Source: Mesoflavibacter profundi
Lineage (GTDB): Bacteria > Bacteroidota > Bacteroidia > Flavobacteriales > Flavobacteriaceae
Reading direction: 5' to 3'
DNA: 64,000 bases
NCBI RefSeq assembly: GCF_014764305.1
Contig: NZ_CP061703.1
Location: forward strand, 1,580,800 to 1,644,799
The notes beneath the pieces are model-generated. The model was given only the letters and a program-made list of their open reading frames with translations. It did no database searches and had not been told where the DNA came from. Every line of letters begins with the position of its first letter. Within the stretch, counting starts at the first letter, position 1. This document shows positions 34,117 through 42,110 of the stretch, in pieces. A program made the position numbers and the translations under genes.

Positions 34117-35148
34117 ATGACTAAATCTATACCAAACATACTTTTAATTTATACCGGAGGAACAATCGGTATGATAAAAGATGCCGAAACAGGAGCTTTA
34201 CGAGCTTTCGATTTTAATAATTTATTAAAACGAATTCCAGAATTAAAACTGTTAGATTGTAATATAGAAACCATTTCGTTTAAAGATCCAATAGATTCTA
34301 GTAATATGCAGCCAAAATATTGGACGCAAATTGCTGAAATTATTGAAAATAATTACGAAGATTTTGATGGTTTTGTCGTGCTTCACGGTAGTGACACTAT
34401 GAGCTATACAGCATCAGCATTAAGTTTTATGTTAGAGCATTTAGCAAAACCAGTCATATTTACTGGATCACAACTACCAATTGGAGATTTACGTACAGAT
34501 GCTAAAGAAAATTTAATAACTTCGATACAAATTGCATCATTGCAACATTACAATAAACCTATTATAAAAGAAGTAGGACTATATTTTGAATATAAACTTT
34601 ACAGAGCAAATAGAACAACAAAAATAAATGCAGAACATTTCGAAGCATTTGCAAGTCTAAATTACCCAGATTTAGCCGAAAGTGGCGTTCATCTTAAAAT
34701 TAACAATGAATATCTATGGAAACCAAATCCTAGAAAAGACTTAATTGTTCATAAACATTTAGATGAAAATATTGCGCTAGTAAAGTTATTCCCAGGGATT
34801 ACACAACAAATATTAGAAACAATCTTTAATAGTAAAGGACTTAAAGGTGTAATATTAGAAACTTACGGAGCAGGAAATTGCTCTACAGAACAATGGTTTT
34901 TAGATTTATTAAAACAAACTGTAAAAAAAGGAATACATATAGTAAATGTCACACAATGTTCTGGAGGAAGTGTTATTATGGGACAATATGAAACTAGCGA
35001 AAAGCTTAAAAAAATTGGACTAATTTCTGGAAAAGACATTACAACAGAAGCTGCATTAGTAAAAATGATGTATTTGCTAGGTCAAAATATATCTCCTAAC
35101 TTGTTCAAAACCATATTCGAAACCTCGCTAAGAGGAGAAATGTCTTAA
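34117..35148 (+). CDS. Type I (cytoplasmic) L-asparaginase
   Basis: A 343-residue enzyme hydrolysing asparagine to aspartate and ammonia. Catalytic threonines lie in IYTGGTIGM (near the N-terminus) and VVLHGSDTMSYTASAL, followed by FTGSQLPIGDLRTDAKENL. No signal peptide is visible, so it is the cytoplasmic form. The start is set at the ATG at 34117; an in-frame TTG at 34084 would overlap tatD and adds a lysine-rich stretch with no support. Probably cotranscribed with tatD. Confidence 0.92.
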   Translation: MTKSIPNILLIYTGGTIGMIKDAETGALRAFDFNNLLKRIPELKLLDCNIETISFKDPIDSSNMQPKYWTQIAEIIENNYEDFDGFVVLHGSDTMSYTASALSFMLEHLAKPVIFTGSQLPIGDLRTDAKENLITSIQIASLQHYNKPIIKEVGLYFEYKLYRANRTTKINAEHFEAFASLNYPDLAESGVHLKINNEYLWKPNPRKDLIVHKHLDENIALVKLFPGITQQILETIFNSKGLKGVILETYGAGNCSTEQWFLDLLKQTVKKGIHIVNVTQCSGGSVIMGQYETSEKLKKIGLISGKDITTEAALVKMMYLLGQNISPNLFKTIFETSLRGEMS

Positions 35149-35223
35149 AATTAACGTCTAAAATTTCAGCTTTAGAATAATTTTTTGTTATTTGCTACGC
35201 TGTAAGAATTGATAAATAATTAC

Positions 35224-35311
35224 AGAGAGGTGGCCGAGTGGTTGAAGGCGCACGCCTGGAAAGTGTGTATGCGTTAATAGCGTATCGAGGGTTCGAATCC
35301 CTTCCTCTCTG
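35224..35311 (+). tRNA. tRNA-Ser (anticodon GGA)
   Basis: An 88-nt class II tRNA. The acceptor stem AGAGAGG / CCTCTCT is complete, with G as discriminator at 35311. The D-arm contains GGCCGAGTGGTTGAAGGC. The anticodon stem CACGC / GTGTG encloses loop CTGGAAA, with anticodon GGA at 35258-35260. The long variable arm characteristic of serine tRNA (ATGCGTTAATAGCGTAT) is present, as is the T-arm GAGGGTTCGAATCCCTT. CCA is not encoded. Confidence 0.97.
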
Positions 35312-35345
35312 CGTAGTTTTTTATTTTTTAATTACATTTTTTTTA

Positions 35346-35353
35346 TATCTTTA
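35346..35353 (+). promoter_or_regulatory. -7-like box (TATCTTTA) upstream of exbB
   Basis: Matches TAnnTTTG except for the last base, 32 nt before the exbB ATG. No TTTG -33 element is obvious. Confidence 0.35.
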
Positions 35354-35385
35354 ACACTTTAACTAATAAAATTAAGAACAACAAA

Positions 35386-36159
35386 ATGAAAAGATTATGT
35401 TCTATCCTAGCTATAGCATGTATTATGGCTTTCGGAACAGCTAACGCAACTGCAAATGCTGCAATGACAACTGCAACAACTGTAGTTTTATCTCAAGATG
35501 AACCTAGCGCTGATGCTCCAGCTGAGGAATTAGGTTTCCACCAAGAACTTAAAAAACGTTTTATTGAAGGTGGTCCAGGATTTATGGGGATTGTTTTATT
35601 ATGTTTAATTCTTGGTTTAGCAATTGCTATTGAGAGAATTATCTTTTTAAATTTATCTACAACAAATTCTAAAAAATTAACTCAAGATGTAGAAGATGCA
35701 TTACAATCTGGAGGTATAGAAGCTGCAAAAGAAGTTTGTCGTAATACAAAAGGTCCTGTTGCATCTATCTTCTACCAAGGTTTAGATAGAGCAGACGGAG
35801 ATTTAGAAGCTGCAGAAAAAGCAGTAGTAGCTTACGGTGGAGTACAAATGGGACAATTAGAGAAAAACGTATCTTGGATTTCTTTATTTATCGCATTAGC
35901 ACCAATGTTAGGATTCATGGGTACGGTAATTGGTATGATCCAAGCTTTTGATAAAATTGAAGCAGCTGGAGATATGCAACCATCATTAGTAGCAGGAGGT
36001 ATTAAAGTAGCCTTATTAACTACAGTATTTGGTCTTATCGTAGCAATTATCTTACAAATTTTCTACAACTATATTATTGCAAAAATTGATAGCATTGTTA
36101 ATGACATGGAAGATTCTTCTATCACTTTAATCGATATGTTATCTAAGTACAAGAAATAA
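35386..36159 (+). CDS. exbB: ExbB/TolQ/MotA-type proton channel protein
   Basis: A 257-residue inner-membrane protein. The N-terminal hydrophobic, signal-like segment (about residues 1-28) is followed by a linker and three ExbB-family helices (GFMGIVLLCLILGLAIAIERI, then WISLFIALAPMLGFMGTVIGMIQAF, then a third at about 205-225). With ExbD it harvests proton-motive force for TonB- or gliding/T9SS-type energy transduction. It is first in a four-gene cluster with a small membrane protein and two ExbD proteins, all closely spaced. Confidence 0.9.
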   Translation: MKRLCSILAIACIMAFGTANATANAAMTTATTVVLSQDEPSADAPAEELGFHQELKKRFIEGGPGFMGIVLLCLILGLAIAIERIIFLNLSTTNSKKLTQDVEDALQSGGIEAAKEVCRNTKGPVASIFYQGLDRADGDLEAAEKAVVAYGGVQMGQLEKNVSWISLFIALAPMLGFMGTVIGMIQAFDKIEAAGDMQPSLVAGGIKVALLTTVFGLIVAIILQIFYNYIIAKIDSIVNDMEDSSITLIDMLSKYKK

Positions 36160-36195
36160 TTTAACTCAATTACTAACTTTAAAAAATTAAAGAAC

Positions 36196-36627
36196 ATGCA
36201 CAAGATTTTAAAAATAGTTGCTTTAGTATTGAGTTTACTTGGAATAGGTTTATTAATAGGTATTTTAGCAACTGGTGACGAAGCTATTAAAGGTGGAGAC
36301 AACGCTGTAGTAGACTATATGTCTTATGTTGCTTATATCGTATTATTTATAATCCTATTATTAGTAGTCATTTTTGTATTTAAAAATTTATTTTCAAATA
36401 CTGGATCTCTAAAAAATACGTTAATAGGTGTAGGAGCATTCTTAGCAGTGCTTATTGTAGCCTATGCAGTATCAGGAGGAGACACTATGGTATACAAATA
36501 CGGAGGTAACCCAGTTACTGAAGGCGAATCACATTTAGTTGGAGCTGGATTAATAGCATTTTATGTGTTAATCTTAACAGCAGCAGCAGCAATGTTATTC
36601 TCAGGTATTAAAAAATTAATTAAGTAA
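36196..36627 (+). CDS. Membrane protein between exbB and exbD, unknown function
   Basis: A 143-residue protein with four predicted transmembrane helices (about residues 7-25, 45-65, 75-92 and 112-135). It lies 36 nt after exbB and 2 nt before the first exbD, so it belongs to the same operon. The family was not recognised; its consistent place inside the energising complex genes suggests an accessory subunit. Basic ends (MHKILKI, GIKKLIK) fit an inner-membrane location. Confidence 0.75.
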   Translation: MHKILKIVALVLSLLGIGLLIGILATGDEAIKGGDNAVVDYMSYVAYIVLFIILLLVVIFVFKNLFSNTGSLKNTLIGVGAFLAVLIVAYAVSGGDTMVYKYGGNPVTEGESHLVGAGLIAFYVLILTAAAAMLFSGIKKLIK

Positions 36628-36629
36628 TT

Positions 36630-37238
36630 ATGGCAAAAAGATCAGCACCAGAAGTTAATGCAGGCTCTATGGCTGACATTGCCTTCTTATTATTAATATT
36701 CTTCTTAGTAACTACAACTATAGAAGTGGATTCTGGTATTAACTCTAAGTTACCACCAGATGAACCGCCAAAAGACGATGTAAGAATTAAGCAAAAGAAT
36801 ATCTTTACTGTAGAGCTAAACAAGAATAATCAAATGCTTGTTGAAGGAGACTTAATGGAAGTTAAAGATCTTAAAGCAGCAGCGATTAAGTTTATAGATA
36901 ATGGTGGCGGACAAGGAGATGATAAATGTACTTATTGTAAAGGTGCAAAAGATCCTGCGTCTTCAGATAATCCTGGAAAAGCGATTATATCTATAACGCA
37001 CTCTAGAGCTACAGATTATGAAACGTTTATAACAGTTTATGATCAATTAGTTAGTGCTTATTCAGAATTAAGAGAAAGATTAGCGCAAAAGCAATACAAC
37101 CGTTCTTTTAAAGAAATGGAAGCCGCTTATGACGATTCTAAATCTCCTGATTTTAAAAGCGAAAAACTAAAAGATAAGATCGAGGATATCAAGAAAAAGT
37201 ATCCTAGAATTATATCTAAAGCAGAACCTAAATTTTAA
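36630..37238 (+). CDS. exbD: ExbD/TolR-family protein 1 with periplasmic CxxC insert
   Basis: A 202-residue protein. The short cytoplasmic start ends in the single ExbD helix (about residues 15-35) with the conserved proton-path Asp in SMADIAFLLLIFFLVTTTI. The periplasmic domain follows. It is longer than classical ExbD (about 140) and contains an insert with the pair Cys-x-x-Cys (DDKCTYCKGAKD, about residues 98-103), which could form a disulphide. A coiled C-terminal tail follows (YDDSKSPDFKSEKLKDKIED). The second ExbD gene begins 9 nt later. Confidence 0.88.
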   Translation: MAKRSAPEVNAGSMADIAFLLLIFFLVTTTIEVDSGINSKLPPDEPPKDDVRIKQKNIFTVELNKNNQMLVEGDLMEVKDLKAAAIKFIDNGGGQGDDKCTYCKGAKDPASSDNPGKAIISITHSRATDYETFITVYDQLVSAYSELRERLAQKQYNRSFKEMEAAYDDSKSPDFKSEKLKDKIEDIKKKYPRIISKAEPKF

Positions 37239-37247
37239 TTAAAAACT

Positions 37248-37721
37248 ATGTCAAAATTTAAAAAGAAAGGTAGTAATGAGCTACCAGCAATTTCTACAGC
37301 ATCTTTACCGGATATTGTATTCATGCTATTATTCTTTTTCATGGTTGCGACCGTAATGAGAGACAATAGTTTGAAAATTAAAAACAATTTACCTTCTGCT
37401 GCAGATACAGAAAAATTAGGTCAGAAAAATTTAATCATGTTTATATACGCAGGTCCACCTAGTGATAGTTACAAAGACAGATATGGTACCGAAGCAAGAA
37501 TTCAATTAAATGATAAACTTGCAAGCGTTAACGATATTGGAGCTTTTGTTGCTGCAGAACGTGCAACTAAACGTGAAGAAGAAATCCCTAAGTTAATTAC
37601 TGCTTTAAAAGTAGATAAAGAAACAAATATGGGATTGGTTTCTGATATTGAACAGGCTTTACGTAAAGCCGGACAACTTAAGATTAATTACACTACTAAA
37701 AAAGGTAGTGCACTTAAATAG
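37248..37721 (+). CDS. exbD: ExbD/TolR-family protein 2
   Basis: A 157-residue protein with the ExbD helix at about residues 18-38 (TASLPDIVFMLLFFFMVATVM), including the key Asp, and a periplasmic domain ending in a lysine-rich tail. Paired with the preceding longer ExbD and the ExbB protein, it probably forms an ExbB5-ExbD2-like motor whose two D subunits are different proteins. A strong terminator follows, closing the cluster. Confidence 0.88.
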   Translation: MSKFKKKGSNELPAISTASLPDIVFMLLFFFMVATVMRDNSLKIKNNLPSAADTEKLGQKNLIMFIYAGPPSDSYKDRYGTEARIQLNDKLASVNDIGAFVAAERATKREEEIPKLITALKVDKETNMGLVSDIEQALRKAGQLKINYTTKKGSALK

Positions 37722-37740
37722 TAATACTCTTAATTTTATA

Positions 37741-37779
37741 ACAAAAGGTGTTTTGATGTTCAAAACACCTTTTGTTTTT
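37741..37779 (+). terminator. Terminator of the exbB-exbD cluster
   Basis: ACAAAAGGTGTTTTGA / TCAAAACACCTTTTGT, a 16-bp stem with loop TGT, followed by TTTTT. Confidence 0.85.
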
Positions 37780-37807
37780 TATAACTTTATATAGTTTTAT
37801 TGTTTTT

Positions 37808-38509
37808 ATGAAAAATTTATTTATTGCCATTATTTGTTTTTTAGGGTTAACTTCTGTAAATGCACAAGATAATTCAAGCCCATTTCCGCAAGTTATAGAT
37901 TCGCTATATAGAGAAGATCAATTTTATTTAGGTATAACGTATAACCTATTAAATAATAAGCCAAATGAAGTAAAGCAAAATGGTTTCTCTAGTGGTTTTA
38001 ATTTTGGTTTTATTAGAGATATGCCAATAAATAAAAGAAGAAACAAATCTATTGGTGTTGGTTTAGGTTTATCATTCAATTCGTATAATCAAAACTTGCA
38101 AATTTCTTCTAACCAGAATAAACTAGGATATTCTATCCTGGATAATGATGAAATCAATTATTCTAAAAATAAATTTTATACCTCAGTTATTGAAATACCT
38201 ATAGAATTTAGATGGCGAACTTCTACAGCTACTGAATATAGCTTTTGGAGAATATATACAGGAGTTAAATTAGGTTATGTATTTAATAGTTCTTCTAAAT
38301 ATGAAGGCGAACCAGATAATATCTATTTAAAAGATGTTAATAGCATTAATTCTCTTCAATATGGCCTTACTTTAAGTGCAGGTTATAATACTTGGAATTT
38401 TCATTTGTATTATGGTCTAAATAGTTTATTTGATGATACAGCTTTTGTCAATACTCATCAAATTAATAGCAATGCAGTTAAAATAGGTTTGATGTTTTAT
38501 ATTTTATAA
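37808..38509 (+). CDS. PorT-like outer-membrane beta-barrel protein
   Basis: A 233-residue protein with signal peptide MKNLFIAIICFLGLTSVNAQ. The start is at ATG 37808; an upstream in-frame start at 37772 would place extra residues in front of the signal. Strands with alternating hydrophobics run throughout (GFNFGFIRDMPINKRRNKSIGVGLGLSFNSYNQ, IEIPIEFRWRT, WRIYTGVKLGYVF). The IPIEFRWR segment and size fit the PorT family, whose founding member is needed for type IX secretion; assignment beyond the family is not proven. It converges with the PAP2-like gene with a 6-bp overlap. Confidence 0.72.
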   Translation: MKNLFIAIICFLGLTSVNAQDNSSPFPQVIDSLYREDQFYLGITYNLLNNKPNEVKQNGFSSGFNFGFIRDMPINKRRNKSIGVGLGLSFNSYNQNLQISSNQNKLGYSILDNDEINYSKNKFYTSVIEIPIEFRWRTSTATEYSFWRIYTGVKLGYVFNSSSKYEGEPDNIYLKDVNSINSLQYGLTLSAGYNTWNFHLYYGLNSLFDDTAFVNTHQINSNAVKIGLMFYIL

Positions 38510-39109
38510 CCAATAATTTTCAGCAATTATTTGAGGTATAACGCCAATTAAAAGTCCTATAAATAATTCTCTTGGTGTATGTGCTTTTAAATATAACCTT
38601 GCTGTAGCTACTGTTCCAGTGATTAAAGACATTAGAGCTAAAGTTCCATTTATGTTCTTGCTAAAGTGTAATGCAAATCCAATAAAAAACATAAAAACAC
38701 CACTTATGGCGACCATATGTAAACTAACTTTAAACTTAATAATATTAAGTACTAGAGCTGTAATATTAGAAATTAATACACCAATAAAGAAATAGTATAA
38801 TTCGATTATTTGGTGAGAAGGAAATACTCTATATAATATTAAAAGAATAATAATAATATTAACTAATAAGGGTAAAATTCTTTCTTTGGTTGTTCTTAGA
38901 TAAATAGAGTTAGCTTTACCTAAGGTTTTTAATAGATAAAATATTAAAATAGGTAGTAATACGGTTAATATAAAAAGAGAAATTATTTTAGCGTCTATCC
39001 ATTGTTCTGGTATAAATCTTGGTGATTTATGGAAATAAAATACTACCGCAATTAAAGGCATTACAATAGGATGAAAAACAAACGATATGCAGTTAAAAAA
39101 CCACTTCAT
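38504..39109 (-). CDS. PAP2-like integral membrane protein
   Basis: A 201-residue protein with about six transmembrane helices. Remnants of the PAP2 phosphatase motifs are visible: SLHM (motif 2, normally SGH) and ARLYLKAHTPRELFIG (motif 3, normally SRxxxxxHxxxD, here A-R...H...E). Motif 1 (KxxxxxxRP) is only weakly recognisable around TTKERILP. It may be a divergent lipid phosphatase or a non-catalytic relative. The ATG overlaps the rpoN stop codon by one base, so translation is coupled. Confidence 0.65.
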   Translation of the reverse strand: MKWFFNCISFVFHPIVMPLIAVVFYFHKSPRFIPEQWIDAKIISLFILTVLLPILIFYLLKTLGKANSIYLRTTKERILPLLVNIIIILLILYRVFPSHQIIELYYFFIGVLISNITALVLNIIKFKVSLHMVAISGVFMFFIGFALHFSKNINGTLALMSLITGTVATARLYLKAHTPRELFIGLLIGVIPQIIAENYWL

Positions 39110-40569
39110 TATATTGTTTTTCTAAGTCTTGCCACAGGAATGTCTAACTGTTCTCTATATTTTGCAACAGTCCTTCTAGCGATAGGATATCCTTTTTCTT
39201 TTAAAATTTTAGATAGAGCTTCGTCGGTTAAAGGTTTCTTTTTGTTTTCTTCTTCAATAACCGTTTCTAAGATTTTTTTAATTTCTCTAGTAGAAACCTC
39301 TTCACCTTGATCGTTAGTCATAGATTCTGAGAAAAACTCTTTAATTAATTTGGTACCATAAGGCGTATCTACATACTTGCTATTAGCTACACGAGATACG
39401 GTAGAGACATCCATATCAATCTCGTCAGCAATATCTTTTAAGATCATTGGTTTTAACTTACGCTCATCACCAGTTAAAAAGTATTCTTTTTGATAATGCA
39501 TAATAGCACTCATCGTAACAAAAAGCGTTTGTTGACGCTGTTTAATAGCTTCTATAAACCATTTAGCAGCATCTAATTTTTGTTTTATAAATAACACTGC
39601 ATCTTTTTGCTGTTTACTCTTTTCTTTAGACTCTTTGTAGCCTTTAAGCATGTTATTGTATTCTCTAGACACATGAAGTTCTGGAGCATTACGACCATTT
39701 AATGTAAGCTCTAATTCGCCATCTACTATTTTGATAGCAAAGTCAGGAACTACATGTTCTACAATGCGATTATTACCAGCATAAGAACCACCAGGTTTTG
39801 GATTAAGTCGCTCTATCTCGTGTATTGCATCTTTTAATTGCTCTTCATTGACATCAAACTTTTGCATTAACTTTTTGTAATGCTTTTTTGTGAATTTTTC
39901 AAAAGCTTGATCAATAATTTTTATTGCAAGTTCTACGTCAGGATGTTTTTCTTTGCGGTGTAATTGAATACTTAAACACTCTTGTAGACTTCTTGCAGCA
40001 ACACCAGCTGGATCTAATTGTTGTACTTTTTTTAATACGTTTTCAACTTTAGTTTCATCAGTGTAAACACTTTGCGTAAAAGCTAAGTCGTCTACTATGT
40101 CTATTAACTCTCTTCTTATGTAACCGCTTTCGTCAACACTACCAACTAAAAATTCTGCAATTTCTCGTTCTTCATCATTTAATCTAAATGTGTTTAATTG
40201 ATTGATTAAATGTTGTGTAAAGGTTGTGCCAGAAGCATAAGGTACATTCTTTTCATCATCGTCTGCACTGTAATTATTAGCGCTAGTACGATAATCAGGT
40301 ATTTCGTCGTCGCTTAAATAATCGTCAACATTTATATCATCTGCAGTGATAGATTCATTATCATTATAATCCTCTTGACTATTATCAAAATTATCTTCGT
40401 AATCGTCAATTCTTTCTTCTTTACCAGTTTCTAACGCTGGATTTTCTTCTAATTCTTGCTTTAAACGTTGTTCAAAAGCTTGTGTAGGCAACTGTATCAA
40501 TTTCATTAATTGAATTTGTTGCGGAGACAATTTTTGTGATAATTTGAACTGTAAATATTGTTTAAGCAT
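39109..40569 (-). CDS. rpoN: RNA polymerase sigma-54 factor
   Basis: A 486-residue protein with the sigma-54 layout. Region I is Gln/Leu-rich (QFKLSQKLSPQQIQLMKLIQLP), followed by an acidic region II (DDYEDNFDNSQEDYNDNE), the core-binding region, HTH, and the C-terminal RpoN box (ARRTVAKYREQL). It requires AAA+ enhancer-binding activators, none of which is encoded in this window. The downstream PAP2-like gene overlaps by one base. Confidence 0.96.
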   Translation of the reverse strand: MLKQYLQFKLSQKLSPQQIQLMKLIQLPTQAFEQRLKQELEENPALETGKEERIDDYEDNFDNSQEDYNDNESITADDINVDDYLSDDEIPDYRTSANNYSADDDEKNVPYASGTTFTQHLINQLNTFRLNDEEREIAEFLVGSVDESGYIRRELIDIVDDLAFTQSVYTDETKVENVLKKVQQLDPAGVAARSLQECLSIQLHRKEKHPDVELAIKIIDQAFEKFTKKHYKKLMQKFDVNEEQLKDAIHEIERLNPKPGGSYAGNNRIVEHVVPDFAIKIVDGELELTLNGRNAPELHVSREYNNMLKGYKESKEKSKQQKDAVLFIKQKLDAAKWFIEAIKQRQQTLFVTMSAIMHYQKEYFLTGDERKLKPMILKDIADEIDMDVSTVSRVANSKYVDTPYGTKLIKEFFSESMTNDQGEEVSTREIKKILETVIEEENKKKPLTDEALSKILKEKGYPIARRTVAKYREQLDIPVARLRKTI

Positions 40570-40597
40570 AAAAAATGGGATGAATTATAAAAATAAT

Positions 40598-40634
40598 AAA
40601 AAAATCCTACAAGGTTTGAAATTCCTGTAGGATT
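40598..40634 (-). terminator. asnS Rho-independent terminator
   Basis: AATCCTACAAGG / CCTGTAGGATT stem with a 9-nt loop. The A-run 40598-40604 gives a U-tail on the minus strand. Sits between asnS and rpoN. Confidence 0.8.
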
Positions 40635-40643
40635 AAGATTTTT

Positions 40644-42074
40644 TTAAAACTCTGCGTTTTGTGGTGTTCTTGGATAAGGAATTACGTCTCTAATGTTTGT
40701 CATACCTGTTGCAAACATAACTAATCGTTCAAACCCTAAACCAAAGCCAGAATGCACTGCAGTACCGTATTTACGTAAGTCTAAATACCACCATAATTCT
40801 TCTTCAGGTATGTCTAATGCAGCCATTTTTTCTTTTAAAACGTCTAAACGCTCTTCACGTTGTGATCCACCTACAATTTCTCCAATACCTGGGAATAAAA
40901 TATCCATTGCTCTAACCGTTTTTCCGTCTTCGTTTAAACGCATGTAAAACGCTTTTATATTTGCTGGATAATCAAATAAAATTACTGGACATTTAAAGTG
41001 TTTTTCAACTAAAAAACGTTCGTGCTCAGATTGTAAATCTGCGCCCCATTCTTCTATAATATATTTGAATTTTTTCTTTTTGTTTGGTTTACTGTTACGT
41101 AAAATATCGATAGCTTCTGTATAGCTTACGCGCTTAAAGTTGTTTTCTGTTACAAACTTTAATTTTTCTATAAGGCGCATTTCACTACGTTCTGCTTGTG
41201 GTTTTGTTTTTTCTTCGTTAAATAAACGGTCGTCTAAAAACTGTAAATCGTCTTGGCAATTTTCTAAAACGTAAGTGATCACACTTTTCATAAAATCTTC
41301 TGCCAAATCCATATTACCTGCAAGATCCATAAAAGCAACTTCAGGCTCAATCATCCAAAACTCTGCTAAGTGACGAGATGTGTTAGAGTTTTCGGCTCTA
41401 AATGTTGGTCCAAATGTGTACACTTTACCTAAAGACATAGCATACGTTTCAGCTTCTAATTGGCCAGAAACAGTAAGGTTAGTTTCTTTGCCAAAAAAAT
41501 CTTCTTTATAATTAACGTCTCCGTCTTCTGTTAATGGTGGATTTTTAGGGTCTAATGCGCTTACGCGGAACATTTCTCCTGCACCTTCTGCATCACTTCC
41601 GGTAATGATTGGCGTGTGCATGTAGTAAAATCCGTTGTCATTAAAATATTTATGAATAGCAAAAGATAATGCAGATCTTAAACGCATCACAGCACTAAAT
41701 GTGTTTGTTCTTGTGCGTAAGTGTGCATTTTCTCTTAAAAATTCAAACGTGTGTTTTTTAGGTTGAATTGGGTAAGTTTCTGCGTCCGAATCTCCTAAAA
41801 TTTCAATATTTGTAACTGCAATTTCTACACTTTGTCCTTTACCTTGACTTTCTACTAAATCTCCAGTAATGGCAACAGCAGCACCAGTTGTAATGCGTTT
41901 TAAGATGTTTTCATCTGTATTTTCAAAATCTACAACACATTGTATGTTGTTAATTGTAGATCCATCATTTAATGCAATAAAACGGTTTGCTCTAAAGGTG
42001 CGTACCCAACCTTTTATATGTACTTCTTTAAAGTTTGTTTCGTTTAATAATGTAGCAACTGTATATTGGTTCAT
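40644..42074 (-). CDS. asnS: Asparaginyl-tRNA synthetase
   Basis: A 476-residue class IIb synthetase. It has an N-terminal OB-fold ([21 protein letters not shown], about residues 18-105), motif 2 ([21 protein letters not shown]) and motif 3 ([15 protein letters not shown]). It charges tRNA-Asn directly, so the organism need not rely on the indirect amidation route. It is monocistronic by its own -7 box and terminator; the promoter overlaps the end of the upstream RND gene. Confidence 0.97.
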   Translation of the reverse strand: MNQYTVATLLNETNFKEVHIKGWVRTFRANRFIALNDGSTINNIQCVVDFENTDENILKRITTGAAVAITGDLVESQGKGQSVEIAVTNIEILGDSDAETYPIQPKKHTFEFLRENAHLRTRTNTFSAVMRLRSALSFAIHKYFNDNGFYYMHTPIITGSDAEGAGEMFRVSALDPKNPPLTEDGDVNYKEDFFGKETNLTVSGQLEAETYAMSLGKVYTFGPTFRAENSNTSRHLAEFWMIEPEVAFMDLAGNMDLAEDFMKSVITYVLENCQDDLQFLDDRLFNEEKTKPQAERSEMRLIEKLKFVTENNFKRVSYTEAIDILRNSKPNKKKKFKYIIEEWGADLQSEHERFLVEKHFKCPVILFDYPANIKAFYMRLNEDGKTVRAMDILFPGIGEIVGGSQREERLDVLKEKMAALDIPEEELWWYLDLRKYGTAVHSGFGLGFERLVMFATGMTNIRDVIPYPRTPQNAEF

Positions 42075-42091
42075 TGTTTTAAATTTTAGTT

Positions 42092-42099
42092 CAAAAATA
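42092..42099 (-). promoter_or_regulatory. asnS -7 box (TATTTTTG)
   Basis: An exact TAnnTTTG match 17 nt upstream of the asnS ATG, close to the 3' end of the MMPL gene. Confidence 0.55.
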
Positions 42100-42110
42100 G
42101 AGTTTTTTCT

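Noticed and set aside
35149-35223. A promoter for tRNA-Ser
   Set aside because: AT-rich sequence with no convincing TAnnTTTG and spacing; left uncalled.
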